A stretch of DNA of 64,000 bases from Planctomycetota bacterium (GTDB taxonomy: Bacteria; Planctomycetota; Phycisphaerae; WQYP01): NCBI GenBank assembly GCA_021800165.1, contig JAJYZF010000012.1, positions 1 through 64,000 of the forward strand, written 5' to 3'. Positions 9,391 through 18,840 of the stretch are shown in pieces. Under the pieces are notes generated by a model. The model made no database searches and was not told where the DNA came from. It saw only the letters and a list, made by a program, of their open reading frames with translations. Both the position numbers and the translations under genes were made by a program. Each line of letters opens with the position of its first letter. Position 1 is the stretch's first letter.

Positions 9391-10194
9391 TTACACCGCC
9401 CGCGATCGCAAGGCCAGGAAAAGGGGAATTTCCCGGCGGCTGCGATCCAAAGCGGTGAAGCGTTTGCCCGCCGGTGGAGACTTGTGGCTGATCCATTCAT
9501 CCATGTGATCCACCAGCAGGCCGGCGGAAGAGAGCGTATTGACATACGCCTGAAGCGGCCGATGAAAGGTCAGCGTGGTAACGTCCGGGCGTTTGCCGGG
9601 GTGCATAACAATGGGCACCTTTTCCGAAGTCAAATACGTATCAATACGCCGATACTGCGCAGCGTCCTGCTGGTCCCATTGCCAGGAACTTTGGCGCGGC
9701 ACGCGGAAACATGGGTGTACCATTACCACCAGCAAATGGCCGCCGGCCTTGAGCAGCCGTCGGCACCCCTGCCACACCGGAGAGAGCGGCGTCATATTTT
9801 GAATGGCGAGAATGCAAACCGCAGAATCGAAACTCCCCGGCAAAAGCGCGGGCATTTCACCTAGCGTGCGGGCGTCGCCGCGGAGGTACAATTCCCGATC
9901 CGGGTAGCGGCACCTGCGCCGGGCCAGAGCAATAAGATTTTCCGAGGCATCGACACCCACGATATTCGCCCCCGCTTCCGCGATCGCCCGGCACACCACA
10001 CCCTGCCCGCAGGCAATATCCAGCACCCGCTGTCCGGCGGTACAACCCAAAAGCTTGAGTACACCCGGAATAATCACCTTGCGATGGTGCGTTTGGCCCT
10101 CATCTTGCAGTTGGTGGTCATACCAGTCGGCGACATGATCCCAGTCGGATGGTTGCGGCAATGGGTTTGATGGTTTCATGGACGATCTTTTCAC
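9391..10194 (-). CDS. Class I SAM-dependent methyltransferase
   Basis: A 267-aa Rossmann-fold methyltransferase. Motif I is RVLDIACGQGVVCRAIAE (about residues 54-71), followed by the acidic strand end GVDASENLIALAR, and a post-I aspartate in LRGDARTL. The substrate-binding half holds the usual hydrophobic strand pair (CILAIQNM, HLLVVMVHPCFR). Methyltransf_11/25-type proteins act on many small molecules, and the context (next to a BatA/VWA protein, downstream on the same strand) does not identify one. The gap to the upstream gene is only 11 bases, so the two are probably co-transcribed. Confidence 0.85.
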   Translation of the reverse strand: MKRSSMKPSNPLPQPSDWDHVADWYDHQLQDEGQTHHRKVIIPGVLKLLGCTAGQRVLDIACGQGVVCRAIAEAGANIVGVDASENLIALARRRCRYPDRELYLRGDARTLGEMPALLPGSFDSAVCILAIQNMTPLSPVWQGCRRLLKAGGHLLVVMVHPCFRVPRQSSWQWDQQDAAQYRRIDTYLTSEKVPIVMHPGKRPDVTTLTFHRPLQAYVNTLSSAGLLVDHMDEWISHKSPPAGKRFTALDRSRREIPLFLALRSRAV

Positions 10195-10205
10195 TTAACC
10201 CACAA

Positions 10206-12722
10206 CTACTGCGCCGCCGCGGAAGATGCGGCGGGCGAGGTGATTAAATCTGTATCGACATTTTCCTCGGTGGGCTTGTAGCGATTGGCAAACAGGGCTT
10301 CCAGCACCGCCAGAATCAGCACGATGGCCAAAACTCCCGGCATCAGCGAAGTTCCCTGGCTTATTTTGGCCAGCTCTTGAAGCAGCTCCGTCAACGATGA
10401 GGCAATAAATACCGGCTGGCCCTTCGGTGCTTCCTTGGCCAAAACGGCGGCGGATACCGGCAACAGGTTGGCTTCATCTCCGGGTGGGTTGACCACAAAT
10501 TCCCCGGCATATTGATGATTGAAACTATGCCATTGATAAATACCGGTACGCTCCGTGCGGTTAAATATCCATTGCGGCAGACCAGCGGCGTTTTTGGAGC
10601 AGGGCACATTCACCGGTCCGGCATTGTGCGGTATATCGACTTCGACGGAAGTGCCGGCGGCAACAGCGGGCATGGGAATGGCAACAACCTGGCCGGGGCC
10701 GAAGCTGGTGGTGCGGGCCAAATCCGCGGCATTGCCCAGGGCCATGCGCACCACCATCGGCAAAAACAGCGACGTATTGGCCAGATTGGTCCAGCCGCCG
10801 CCAGGCGCGGTCATAAAGGTGTAAATTTGCCCATTGCCCTGCCGTTGTTGGGTGAGAAAGGTGGCGTTATTCTCCAGCTTGGAAAGTACGTGGCCCAGCG
10901 GAGCCGCAGCAGCGTCAAAGCCCCAACGTCCCACCACCACAATGCGCCGAAATGGGTTTTGATTTTTAAAGAGATTCGCAAAAATATGGCTGCGAATGTC
11001 GATCCAGTCCACACTCGAACCGGTCTGACGCACCACCGGCCCGGCAATTGGCGCCGGCAGCAAATGCCGGGTATTCCAGATCACCCGATTATATTCAACG
11101 CTGTCCACGGCGGAGCCCAGGAACCAGCAGATCCTTCCGCCCGATCGCACGTATTGCGAAAGTTTATCCGCCAGGGAGGAGCCCACACGTGGAACGTCAC
11201 AGATAAAAACGGCCCCATAACGGGCCAGGGGCAGCGCCGAGGCGGCCTGGGCCGCGGCATAAGTCGGTACGATGCTCCAGACCGGTTGGCCTGCATGATC
11301 CGCGGTGCCCGGTCCGGAAAAAGGTGCCAGCGCCGCATCGACGTAAAAGGCGGTGGAATCGGCCTGCAGCGTCGGCGACGACCCGATCACCAGCGCGTTG
11401 ACTTGTTTGGCCACGTTGAGCGAAACACTGCGCCGGTTGGCCCAGGTTAATACGTGGCTGGACCGCCGCAGGGCCAGCGTCAAAACGTGATAACCCGCGT
11501 GGGTCAGCAGGTGGGCGATTTTAATCGCTCCGCGGGAGTCTTGGCTGCCGGCCGGTCCAAGTTCCACTTTCGTCTGGCTGTGCGCCACCGGAACCGCATC
11601 CACCAACAGATGAAATTCCGGTACCACCGCGGTTGGACCGTTATTCAGAACCGTGCCACCAATGGATATCCGGCTGCCCACCACCGGCTGACCGGAGAGA
11701 ATTTTTATGCCCGAAATGGCCACATCATCGGGGCGGCTGAACTCCTGCGGCATCAGCACCAAGGCAATGGATGGATTATGCTTGAGAGGCGCAAAGGCCT
11801 GCACGTCTGAAGAAGCCGGCCCGGCAAAATCAGACAAAAGAAACAGCATTTTGTCGGGTTCTTTGCTTTGATCCAGCAAAGCCACCGCCCGCGCCACCAG
11901 CTCCCGCATGGGCATGGCCCGCCCGATGCTCGTTACGTGCAGCAACCCCGTCAACACCCCCAAACGATTGGCGGATAACGCCTCGGGAATGGGTTTGGAT
12001 CCGGGGTTGGTCAACAGCACCGCCATCTGCGCCGGCCGAATGACACGATTGAGCAAAGCGTGAGTTTGACGCAGTGCATGGGCCAGACGGGTTTCATTGC
12101 CGTCATGGGCCAGCATGGATTGCGAATTATCCAGGATGATCACACATGCGGTGGACGTACCGTTGTAGCTGCCCCCCATCGTAGGAAAGAATTGGTTCGT
12201 GCTAAGTCCGAACAGCCCGGCGAGAGCGGCCAAAAGAGCCACAATCATCACCAGCGCCGGAAGACCCAATTGCCGCAGGCGGTTGGGCGGTCTGACGGGA
12301 TCATTGAGACCCGGGGGGACCGCCCGCGTGATTCCATCGGCGATCGCACGCGCGGTTGGACCTTTGGGTCTTTCCAGAGCCGAGGCCAGCATAACGGCCA
12401 TGATCGCCATCACGGCCAGCCCCACCAGGAGCAGCGCCAACATCCCGTATGCCAGCAGGGGGCTGCCGCCATGCACCAGCGGCCCGGCAATGGCCATGGC
12501 AATTAAGGCAAACACCGCCATCCGCATCAGCAACAACAGGAAATGCTGCACGTGGCGACGCCGCGAGGTTTTCTGGGCCGTCACACGCAGGAAACGGAGC
12601 GTGGGAAATTGCACCACCGGCGCACGCACGCGGTTGAGCAAGTGCAGCAATACCGGAATACCCGCCGCCAACAAGCCCATGAGCATGATGGGATCGGAAA
12701 AATTAAGAGCGGCCAGCGTCAT
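10206..12722 (-). CDS. BatA-like membrane protein with von Willebrand factor A domain
   Basis: About 838 aa from ATG 12722; the ORF-track start at 12770 is less likely because the family begins near LNFSDPIMLMGLLAAGIPVLLHLLNR. That segment and a second hydrophobic stretch form the aerotolerance-regulator/BatA N-terminal domain (residues 1-80). Further membrane helices lie near 90-110 and 165-190. A VWA domain starts at ACVIILDNSQSM, with the DxSxS metal site kept. A long periplasmic part follows and a last helix (MPGVLAIVLILAVLEALF) sits near the end. Such proteins work with DUF58 partners and a MoxR ATPase in envelope stress or protein assembly. DUF58 is next upstream; no moxR gene is present here. 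Confidence 0.88.
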   Translation of the reverse strand: MTLAALNFSDPIMLMGLLAAGIPVLLHLLNRVRAPVVQFPTLRFLRVTAQKTSRRRHVQHFLLLLMRMAVFALIAMAIAGPLVHGGSPLLAYGMLALLLVGLAVMAIMAVMLASALERPKGPTARAIADGITRAVPPGLNDPVRPPNRLRQLGLPALVMIVALLAALAGLFGLSTNQFFPTMGGSYNGTSTACVIILDNSQSMLAHDGNETRLAHALRQTHALLNRVIRPAQMAVLLTNPGSKPIPEALSANRLGVLTGLLHVTSIGRAMPMRELVARAVALLDQSKEPDKMLFLLSDFAGPASSDVQAFAPLKHNPSIALVLMPQEFSRPDDVAISGIKILSGQPVVGSRISIGGTVLNNGPTAVVPEFHLLVDAVPVAHSQTKVELGPAGSQDSRGAIKIAHLLTHAGYHVLTLALRRSSHVLTWANRRSVSLNVAKQVNALVIGSSPTLQADSTAFYVDAALAPFSGPGTADHAGQPVWSIVPTYAAAQAASALPLARYGAVFICDVPRVGSSLADKLSQYVRSGGRICWFLGSAVDSVEYNRVIWNTRHLLPAPIAGPVVRQTGSSVDWIDIRSHIFANLFKNQNPFRRIVVVGRWGFDAAAAPLGHVLSKLENNATFLTQQRQGNGQIYTFMTAPGGGWTNLANTSLFLPMVVRMALGNAADLARTTSFGPGQVVAIPMPAVAAGTSVEVDIPHNAGPVNVPCSKNAAGLPQWIFNRTERTGIYQWHSFNHQYAGEFVVNPPGDEANLLPVSAAVLAKEAPKGQPVFIASSLTELLQELAKISQGTSLMPGVLAIVLILAVLEALFANRYKPTEENVDTDLITSPAASSAAAQ

Positions 12723-12779
12723 CAGCAACAGTTTTCTCCAACAGCAGACCCGCCCACCACCGGGGCGCACCAGGCGGGC

Positions 12780-13709
12780 CTATTTGCGCCGGCTGGTCCG
12801 GCTTAGGATCTCGCGAATCTGGACATCCCAGGAAACATCCGTAAACGCTGTTACATAATCAATTCTGAATTGGCCGCAGCGTTGTTTCATCATATCCAGA
12901 AAGGCCTGCACTTCCCGGCGGTAATCGTCGCGGATGAGTTTGGGGTCAATTTGCAAGCGTGAACCATCTTCCATATCCTGAAACGTGATGGGACGGTTGT
13001 AATTCAGTTCCATTTCGCCGCGATCCAGGATCTGAATCAGCACCAACTGATGTCGGGCATGGCGCAGATGTTGCAGGGCCGTTAGGAGCTTATCCGGATC
13101 ATCAAAAAAATCGCTGATGACAATCACCAGTCCACGCCGGGGAATTTTATTGGCCAGCAGATGCAGCACGCCGGAAATGTCCGTCGTTTTTCCCGGCGTA
13201 AGCTTTTCCATACTCACAAACATCTGATGCAGATGAGAGGGTCCATTGCCCTGTGGTATTTCCAGGCGAAAGTTATTGTCAAAGGCCAGCAGCCCCACCA
13301 TATCCTGCTGATTGGAGAGCATAAACGCCAGCGATGCGGCCAGGGTGGCACCATATTCAAATTTGGTCACATTCACCAGCGTGTTGCCGCGGGGGTCTTT
13401 CAGCGACGCGGTGCCATAACGCATGGAGTTGGAAACGTCCAGGCAGATGGTGGCCCGTAAATTGGTTTCCTGCTCATACTGCTTGATGTAGTAGCGATCG
13501 GTTTTGGCCAGCACCGTCCAGTCCAAATGCTTGATTTCATCGCCGGGAACATATTCCCGATGCTCGGCAAACTCAATGGAAAACCCCTTGTGCGGGCTTT
13601 TGTGCAAACCCGCATACACCCCCTCCACCACGCCGCGCACAGTCATTTCCAGCCGGCGCAGTTGCGCCGCCTGGGCCGGACGAAAATATTTATACTCTTG
13701 CAGGGCCAT
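12780..13709 (-). CDS. DUF58 domain protein
   Basis: A 309-aa soluble DUF58 protein with the family core SIEFAEHREYVPGDEIKHLDWTVLAKTDRYYIKQYEQE and a VWA-like fold (CLDVSNSMRYG, LVIVISDFFDDPDKL). DUF58 genes normally sit between moxR and batA-type genes. Here it precedes the BatA/VWA gene by 57 bases on the same strand, but rsmD rather than moxR lies upstream. The molecular role of the family is still unclear; a link to envelope maintenance is inferred from partners in other bacteria. Confidence 0.9.
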   Translation of the reverse strand: MALQEYKYFRPAQAAQLRRLEMTVRGVVEGVYAGLHKSPHKGFSIEFAEHREYVPGDEIKHLDWTVLAKTDRYYIKQYEQETNLRATICLDVSNSMRYGTASLKDPRGNTLVNVTKFEYGATLAASLAFMLSNQQDMVGLLAFDNNFRLEIPQGNGPSHLHQMFVSMEKLTPGKTTDISGVLHLLANKIPRRGLVIVISDFFDDPDKLLTALQHLRHARHQLVLIQILDRGEMELNYNRPITFQDMEDGSRLQIDPKLIRDDYRREVQAFLDMMKQRCGQFRIDYVTAFTDVSWDVQIREILSRTSRRK

Positions 13710-13763
13710 GAATGTCCTTCAAGCGAAGCGGCCGCAGGCGATATTCCCATGCCGCCCTTTTAA

Positions 13764-14363
13764 TTACGCTCCCGGCAGCACACCGCTTTTGAGCCAGGTG
13801 ATCGCCATGGTACCGTATTGTAACCGCCGCACAATTCGCCGGGCCAGCGCCATTTCGCCCAGATCCGTAGCCGTCGCATGGCGTAATACAATCAGCCCTC
13901 CCGCCGCCACCCGCCCATTGGCCAGCGTTTCCACCAGGCCATCGAGCAACGCCCGTGTGCCAGGCTCTTGCAGATGGGCATAGGGCGGATCCACAAACGC
14001 CACCCGCAGATCGCCCCAGTCCGGCGTTAAGGCTAGCGTGGTAGGTCCCATCCGGTAGGCGTCCATGGCCAACACCCGGCATTGAGATACAACGCCCAGG
14101 GTAGCGATATTCTTGCCTAAACCCGCCAGGGCATCGCGGTCGCGCTCTATAAAAATCGCCCGCCTGGCTCCGCGTGAAAGACATTCCAAGCCCATCGAAC
14201 CCGTGCCCGAAAAGCAATCCAACACTCCCCCCCCGCTTAAGTCCACCGCCACGGTTAAGGCGTCGAAGAGAGATTGCTTGGCTCTATCGGTAATGGGGCG
14301 GGTGGTTCGCGTGGGAGGCGAAATCAAAATCCGATGACGAAATTCTCCGGCGATGATACGCAT
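13764..14363 (-). CDS. rsmD: 16S rRNA (guanine966-N2)-methyltransferase RsmD
   Basis: A 199-aa RsmD, which methylates G966 of 16S rRNA in the small subunit. It shows the family start MRIIAGEFRHRIL, the PTRTTRPITDRAKQSLFDAL segment, SAM motif I (VLDCFSGTGSMGLECLSRGA), and the catalytic DPPY in VAFVDPPYAHL. Length is typical. It lies 21 bases downstream of leuB on the same strand, so the two probably share a transcript without any obvious functional link. Confidence 0.94.
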   Translation of the reverse strand: MRIIAGEFRHRILISPPTRTTRPITDRAKQSLFDALTVAVDLSGGGVLDCFSGTGSMGLECLSRGARRAIFIERDRDALAGLGKNIATLGVVSQCRVLAMDAYRMGPTTLALTPDWGDLRVAFVDPPYAHLQEPGTRALLDGLVETLANGRVAAGGLIVLRHATATDLGEMALARRIVRRLQYGTMAITWLKSGVLPGA

Positions 14364-14384
14364 GAATCTTTATCCACCATCGTA

Positions 14385-15473
14385 TCAGGATTGCAGGGCG
14401 GCGATCACCGCGTCGGCCACGCCGGAACAGCTCGCCGTACCGCCCAGATCCCCGGTTAAAGTGCGGCCTGCATTGAGTACCGCAAAGGTCGCCTTTTCAA
14501 TAGCGTTGGCTTCCATCGAAAGTCCGAAGGTATAGCGCAGCATCATCGCGGCGGTCAAAATGGAACCTACGGGATTGGCCTTGTTGAGTCCGGCGATGTC
14601 CGGAGCGCTGCCGTGGATAGGCTCGTAGAACGGTACCGCGGACTTACCATGGGCATCAGGCTCACCCAGGCACGCGGATGGAACCAGTCCGATGGACCCT
14701 GCCAGCATGGAAGCCTCATCGCTAAGGATGTCGCCAAAGGTGTTTTCGGTAACGATTACATCAAACTCGCCCGCCCGCCGCAACAATTGCATGGAGGCGT
14801 TATCCACATAAATATGTTCCAGTTGAATGTCCGGGTAATCCTTGCTCATGGCGGTGGCCGTTTCGCGCCACAGTTGACTGGTGGCTAAAATATTGGCCTT
14901 GTCGACACTCAGGAGTTTCTTTTTACGTTTGCGCGCGGTTTCAAAACCAACCTTTAAGATTCGCCGAATTTCGCCCTCGCTGTAGGCCATGGTGTCTACC
15001 GCGGTGCGATCCGGGGCGCGGCCATGGATTCCCTGCGGCTGACCATAATAAAGCCCCCCGGTAAGCTCGCGAATAATCATAATATCTATGCCGTTTTTGA
15101 TAAGCTCGTTTTTCAGCGGGCACCGGCCGACCAGCCCCGGCGGCAATACCACGTGGCGCAAATTGGCAAAGAGTCCCTTGCGCAATTCCAACAGCGCCAC
15201 CCGTTCGGGTCGTTGGGCCTGGGGTAGGGTTTTATCGCGATCCGGCAAACCCACCGCCCCAAAAAAAATCGCCTGACTGGCCAGACATACTTGTCGTGTT
15301 TCGGCCGGCAATGCGGTGCCATGCTTATCAATCGCCGCCCACCCGACATCCGCATAATTGGCGGTAATTTTATGGCCGAAGCGTTTGGCAACATCGTCCA
15401 CCACACGCATCGCCGCCTTAATTACTTCCCCACCAATCCCGTCGCCTGGCAACACCGCAATAGCAATATCCAT
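14385..15473 (-). CDS. leuB: 3-isopropylmalate dehydrogenase
   Basis: LeuB oxidises and decarboxylates 3-isopropylmalate with NAD in leucine synthesis. The protein is 362 aa from ATG 15473, which follows CAGGAG; the ORF-track start 33 bases upstream lacks a ribosome site. It begins IAVLPGDGIGGEV, as the beta-decarboxylating dehydrogenase family does, and has LLELRKGLFANLRHV (substrate arginines), ITENTFGDILSDEASML-type metal ligands (seen as VTENTFGDILSDEAS) and PFYEPIHGSAPDIAG near the C-terminus. No other leu genes are in the window. It is divergent from the ClC gene. Confidence 0.95.
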   Translation of the reverse strand: MDIAIAVLPGDGIGGEVIKAAMRVVDDVAKRFGHKITANYADVGWAAIDKHGTALPAETRQVCLASQAIFFGAVGLPDRDKTLPQAQRPERVALLELRKGLFANLRHVVLPPGLVGRCPLKNELIKNGIDIMIIRELTGGLYYGQPQGIHGRAPDRTAVDTMAYSEGEIRRILKVGFETARKRKKKLLSVDKANILATSQLWRETATAMSKDYPDIQLEHIYVDNASMQLLRRAGEFDVIVTENTFGDILSDEASMLAGSIGLVPSACLGEPDAHGKSAVPFYEPIHGSAPDIAGLNKANPVGSILTAAMMLRYTFGLSMEANAIEKATFAVLNAGRTLTGDLGGTASCSGVADAVIAALQS

Positions 15474-15653
15474 TGAAACTCCTGATAAATTCCTTATGAG
15501 CACCAAAGGCTATCGCCAATTTACCCGAAGAGCAACCTCGCGTCAGCCACACTGCTTTCGCCTGCACCGTCGAGAGGAGGCCTCTTTGCCAGCGCTTGCT
15601 TTTTAACCCGACGGCCATAAATTACCGGCACACGGGCCTCACTGCTGGATGGA

Positions 15654-15687
15654 TCGGCCTTTACAGGTTAAAAGGCCGACAGCCTGT
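15654..15687 (+). promoter_or_regulatory. Strong hairpin in the leader of the ClC gene
   Basis: TCGGCCTTT pairs perfectly with AAAGGCCGA across an 8-base loop. The loop's ACAGG can alternatively pair with CCTGT just downstream, giving two competing folds about 33 bases before the start codon. It does not match the fluoride-riboswitch consensus I know. Function is open. Confidence 0.35.
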
Positions 15688-15719
15688 GATTGCCGTCTGG
15701 ACAATCATCGGATTTACGC

Positions 15720-17525
15720 ATGGATAACACACCGGTCAGCGACAATTCCACAACGGAGGGCCTGCCGGTGGCGGTATCGCTGGGACCGGTGTTGGAACAG
15801 CAGGGATTGGAGTCGCAACCCACCTTGCTCGACCAACGCACCTGGATGATATGCCTGCTGGCCCTGGGCTTGGGGGTATTTGGCTTTTTGGCGGCCCAGG
15901 CGCTGATGCACCTGATCGGTCTGATCACAAACCTCTGCTTTTATGGTCGATTCTCCTTGGCTTTCAGCAATCCAAGCACCAATCTCCTGGGCCTGTGGGT
16001 GATCTTGGTGCCCATCGCCGGCGGCTTGGTGGTGGGCGTTATGGCTCGCTACGGTTCCAAAGCCATCCGCGGCCACGGCATCCCGGAGGCTATGGAAACC
16101 GTCTTGGTCAATGAAAGTAGAATTCCCGCCCGCGTTACACTGCTGAAACCAATTTCGGCCGCCATCAGCATCGGCACGGGTGGGCCTTTCGGTGCCGAAG
16201 GTCCGATTATTGCAACCGGCGGTGCCTTTGGATCTCTGATTGGCCAATGGGTAAAAACCAGCCCGACCGAGCGGAAAATTCTACTGGCGTCCGGCGCTGC
16301 TGCCGGCATGGCCGCCACCTTTGGCAGTCCGGTCTCGTCGGTGCTGCTGGCGGTGGAACTGCTGCTTTTTGAATTTCGACCCCGCTCGCTGGTGCCGGTG
16401 GCACTAGCCAGTGCCACTGCGGCGGGCCTGCGGCTGCTGGTGATGGGTTCCACCCCGATATTTGCCATGCCGCACATTGCCGCGCCCACCGGCTGGGCCT
16501 TGCCTATTTACGCCATGATCGGCGCTTTGTTTGGCCTTCTGGCGGTGGGCGTTACACGGGCGGTGTATCTGGTAGAAGATCTCTTTGAAAAATATGTCCG
16601 CGTACATTGGATGTGGTGGCCGGCGATAGGGGCTGTGGTGGTGGGCGTTTGCGGCTATTTAGCGCCGCGGACCCTGGGCGTAAGATATGACAATATCTCC
16701 GCGGCCCTGTCCAGTGAGCTTCCTTTGACGGCCCTGGCGGTGCTGGCCGTGATGAAATGGCTGTCCTGGACGGTTTCCCTAAGCAGCGGTACTTCGGGCG
16801 GCACATTGGCACCGCTATTTACCATTGGCAGTTCACTCGGAGCGGTGGTCGGCGGAGCCATTCTGGCCATGTTTCCGCACTGCGGTGTCAATGTTCGCGT
16901 GGCGGCGCTGGTGGGGATGGCCGCATTGTTTACCGGATGTTCGCGCGCGTTTCTCACGGCGGTGGTATTTGCCTTTGAAACCACCCTTGAGCCCATGGGC
17001 CTTTTGCCTTTACTGGCGGGCTGCACCACCGCATTTTGGGTGTCGTGTTTGCTGATGCGCCACACCATTATGACCGAAAAAATAGCCCGTCGCGGCATTA
17101 CCGCACATAGTCAATACAGTGTGGATTTCATGGACCAACTCCGGGTCCGCGACGCGGCCAATAAAAATGTTACCTGCCTGTCGGCCACCGATACGATTGG
17201 TGCGGTGCGGAAGCGTTTTTTTTCCAAAGATCATCCGTTGCATCACCACGGTTTTCCGGTCGTGGATGAACAACAACGCCTGGTTGGCTTTGTGACCACA
17301 CGCGATTTAGTCCAGCCCGATGTTTCCGATCTCCAATGCGTCAGGGATGTGGCCACCACCCCCCCGGTGGTTATCACCGAGCAGCGATCGCTGCGTGAGG
17401 CGGACCGGCTCATGGCCCGCCATCACATTGGTCGATTGATCGTGGTCCCGGCCGACAATCGGCAGCGCGTGGTCGGAATTCTTACCCGCAGCGACCTGCT
17501 CGCGGCCCATCGGCAAATGAGCTAA
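15720..17525 (+). CDS. ClC-family chloride channel/transporter with CBS pair
   Basis: A 601-aa ClC protein. The selectivity motifs are GHGIPE (usual GSGIPE, with Ser replaced by His), GPFGAEGPI, which keeps the gating glutamate, and SSGTSGGTLAPLFTIG. About ten membrane segments span residues 40-435. Two CBS domains follow (about 465-600; for example HHHGFPVVDEQQRLVGFVTT and HHIGRLIVVPADNRQRVVGILTRSDL), which may sense nucleotides. The protein would move chloride or a similar anion across the inner membrane. The start at 15720 is preferred to the TTG at 15690. Its leader carries a strong hairpin. Confidence 0.92.
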   Translation: MDNTPVSDNSTTEGLPVAVSLGPVLEQQGLESQPTLLDQRTWMICLLALGLGVFGFLAAQALMHLIGLITNLCFYGRFSLAFSNPSTNLLGLWVILVPIAGGLVVGVMARYGSKAIRGHGIPEAMETVLVNESRIPARVTLLKPISAAISIGTGGPFGAEGPIIATGGAFGSLIGQWVKTSPTERKILLASGAAAGMAATFGSPVSSVLLAVELLLFEFRPRSLVPVALASATAAGLRLLVMGSTPIFAMPHIAAPTGWALPIYAMIGALFGLLAVGVTRAVYLVEDLFEKYVRVHWMWWPAIGAVVVGVCGYLAPRTLGVRYDNISAALSSELPLTALAVLAVMKWLSWTVSLSSGTSGGTLAPLFTIGSSLGAVVGGAILAMFPHCGVNVRVAALVGMAALFTGCSRAFLTAVVFAFETTLEPMGLLPLLAGCTTAFWVSCLLMRHTIMTEKIARRGITAHSQYSVDFMDQLRVRDAANKNVTCLSATDTIGAVRKRFFSKDHPLHHHGFPVVDEQQRLVGFVTTRDLVQPDVSDLQCVRDVATTPPVVITEQRSLREADRLMARHHIGRLIVVPADNRQRVVGILTRSDLLAAHRQMS

Positions 17526-17609
17526 AGATAAGCCAATGCCTTTTTAGATCGGGAGCCAAAAAGCGGTGCCGCATTGGAATCGTCCGGGGGCTTGGCGTAT
17601 TATGGCTGA

Positions 17610-18455
17610 ATGTTAAAAAAACAAATCATTTCTATTTTTCGGACCCGGCGGTGGATTCTTGCCCTGGGACTTTCTCTACTGGCGGGCTGTACCTATCGGA
17701 AGGAAATCGTCATTACGCCCATGCACCCGGTGGGCATCAATGAAAGCACCAAGCCATCTTCGGCGGTGCATTACCATTACCCCAAGGGATACAGACCGCC
17801 GGCCGTAGTGGCCATATTTCAGATTCGGCTGCCCATCGGTACTTTCAGCGACAACAAAAAGATCTGGAAAATTCTTCGTCCGCTGGTAGGCTCGCCCGAC
17901 GCCATGGCTCTGCTCCATGCCAATGGCATTCGAGCCGGACAGGCCAAAATTCCAGCCTGGCATGGAATCTATAAACTTATTCATCATGTTTCGGGGGCCA
18001 CCACCTCTACCTCCTATTGCCAGACCAGCGGTCTTGCCAAATTGCTGGTTACGGTGCGAAAAAATATCCGACGGGAGCTCATTTTATACCACACCTTCGG
18101 GGGCCGGGCGGTGCTGCGGAGTTATCACAACTGCGATAATCTTTTTGTGCTGGCCATGCACATTGATCTTAAATCCAAGAGTACGGTGGTGGAACTGCAA
18201 CCCGCGGTGAATGTCGGCACAGTGAGTTTCCGTCGTGGACCGCAGGCCATGGGTCTTACCGGTGGCACGCATCCGGACTTGCGAAGTTTTGCCCACCTGC
18301 AAATCCGCACGGAAATTCCCCCCGGCAAATTTTTGGTCCTTTGCCCATGGCACGCGCGCCGTGATCCATTTTCCCTGGGTGCCCAGTTTTTAAGCGACAC
18401 CACCCATATTCCGCCGCGCCAGACCGTCCTGATTATGGTACCCATGGCGCGTTAG
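17610..18455 (+). CDS. Hypothetical lipoprotein
   Basis: A 281-aa protein of unknown function. A lipoprotein signal peptide (about residues 12-27) ends in the lipobox LLAG|C. The remainder is a mature domain rich in beta-type sequence without a motif I recognise. It has only weak ribosome-site support (TGGCTGA). It stands alone downstream of the ClC gene; no operon partner is evident. The signal peptide makes it likely to be a real membrane-anchored protein. Confidence 0.7.
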   Translation: MLKKQIISIFRTRRWILALGLSLLAGCTYRKEIVITPMHPVGINESTKPSSAVHYHYPKGYRPPAVVAIFQIRLPIGTFSDNKKIWKILRPLVGSPDAMALLHANGIRAGQAKIPAWHGIYKLIHHVSGATTSTSYCQTSGLAKLLVTVRKNIRRELILYHTFGGRAVLRSYHNCDNLFVLAMHIDLKSKSTVVELQPAVNVGTVSFRRGPQAMGLTGGTHPDLRSFAHLQIRTEIPPGKFLVLCPWHARRDPFSLGAQFLSDTTHIPPRQTVLIMVPMAR

Positions 18456-18840
18456 TAGTCTGTGGGACCTTCGCTGCCGGGGGCTTGGGGCGACCAATTC
18501 GGACCCATCAGGCTATCCGTGCCGCCCACCACCGCCGGTATCCCCCCGCGGTGAGGACCGGTAAATCGGGCCGCGGGTGGGGTTGCCGCTGAACAGGGTC
18601 CGAGAAGGGCAATTCGCCGTTTTTCTTGATCGTTTTCCCAGGGTTGATGCGATAGCAATACTGTCATGTAAAAGTCGGTTTAGTGCGGCAATATCTGATG
18701 CACTGGGCCGAAGGGATTGAAAAAGTCGGATTCGCCTCGCGCGGGATACCGTGAGCTGCCTGTTGCCGCCCCACTGTGGAGGGTGGTGCTTGAAATCAGC
18801 CGTGGTATACGCGGGAAGGATTTCATCAGAGGGAGTTATC
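18456..18840. other. Intergenic stretch, about 385 bases
   Basis: Short ORFs on the minus strand have no recognisable content. CCGCGG repeats near 18546 and 18582 could form a GC-rich hairpin after the lipoprotein gene. A ribosome site (GAGGGAG) for the next gene lies at its end. Confidence 0.4.

Noticed and set aside
10512-11450. 312-aa plus-strand ORF
   Set aside because: Opposite-strand shadow of the BatA/VWA gene; low-complexity composition and no ribosome site.
15654-15719. Fluoride riboswitch before the ClC gene
   Set aside because: The hairpin and loop do not match the fluoride-switch consensus sequence.
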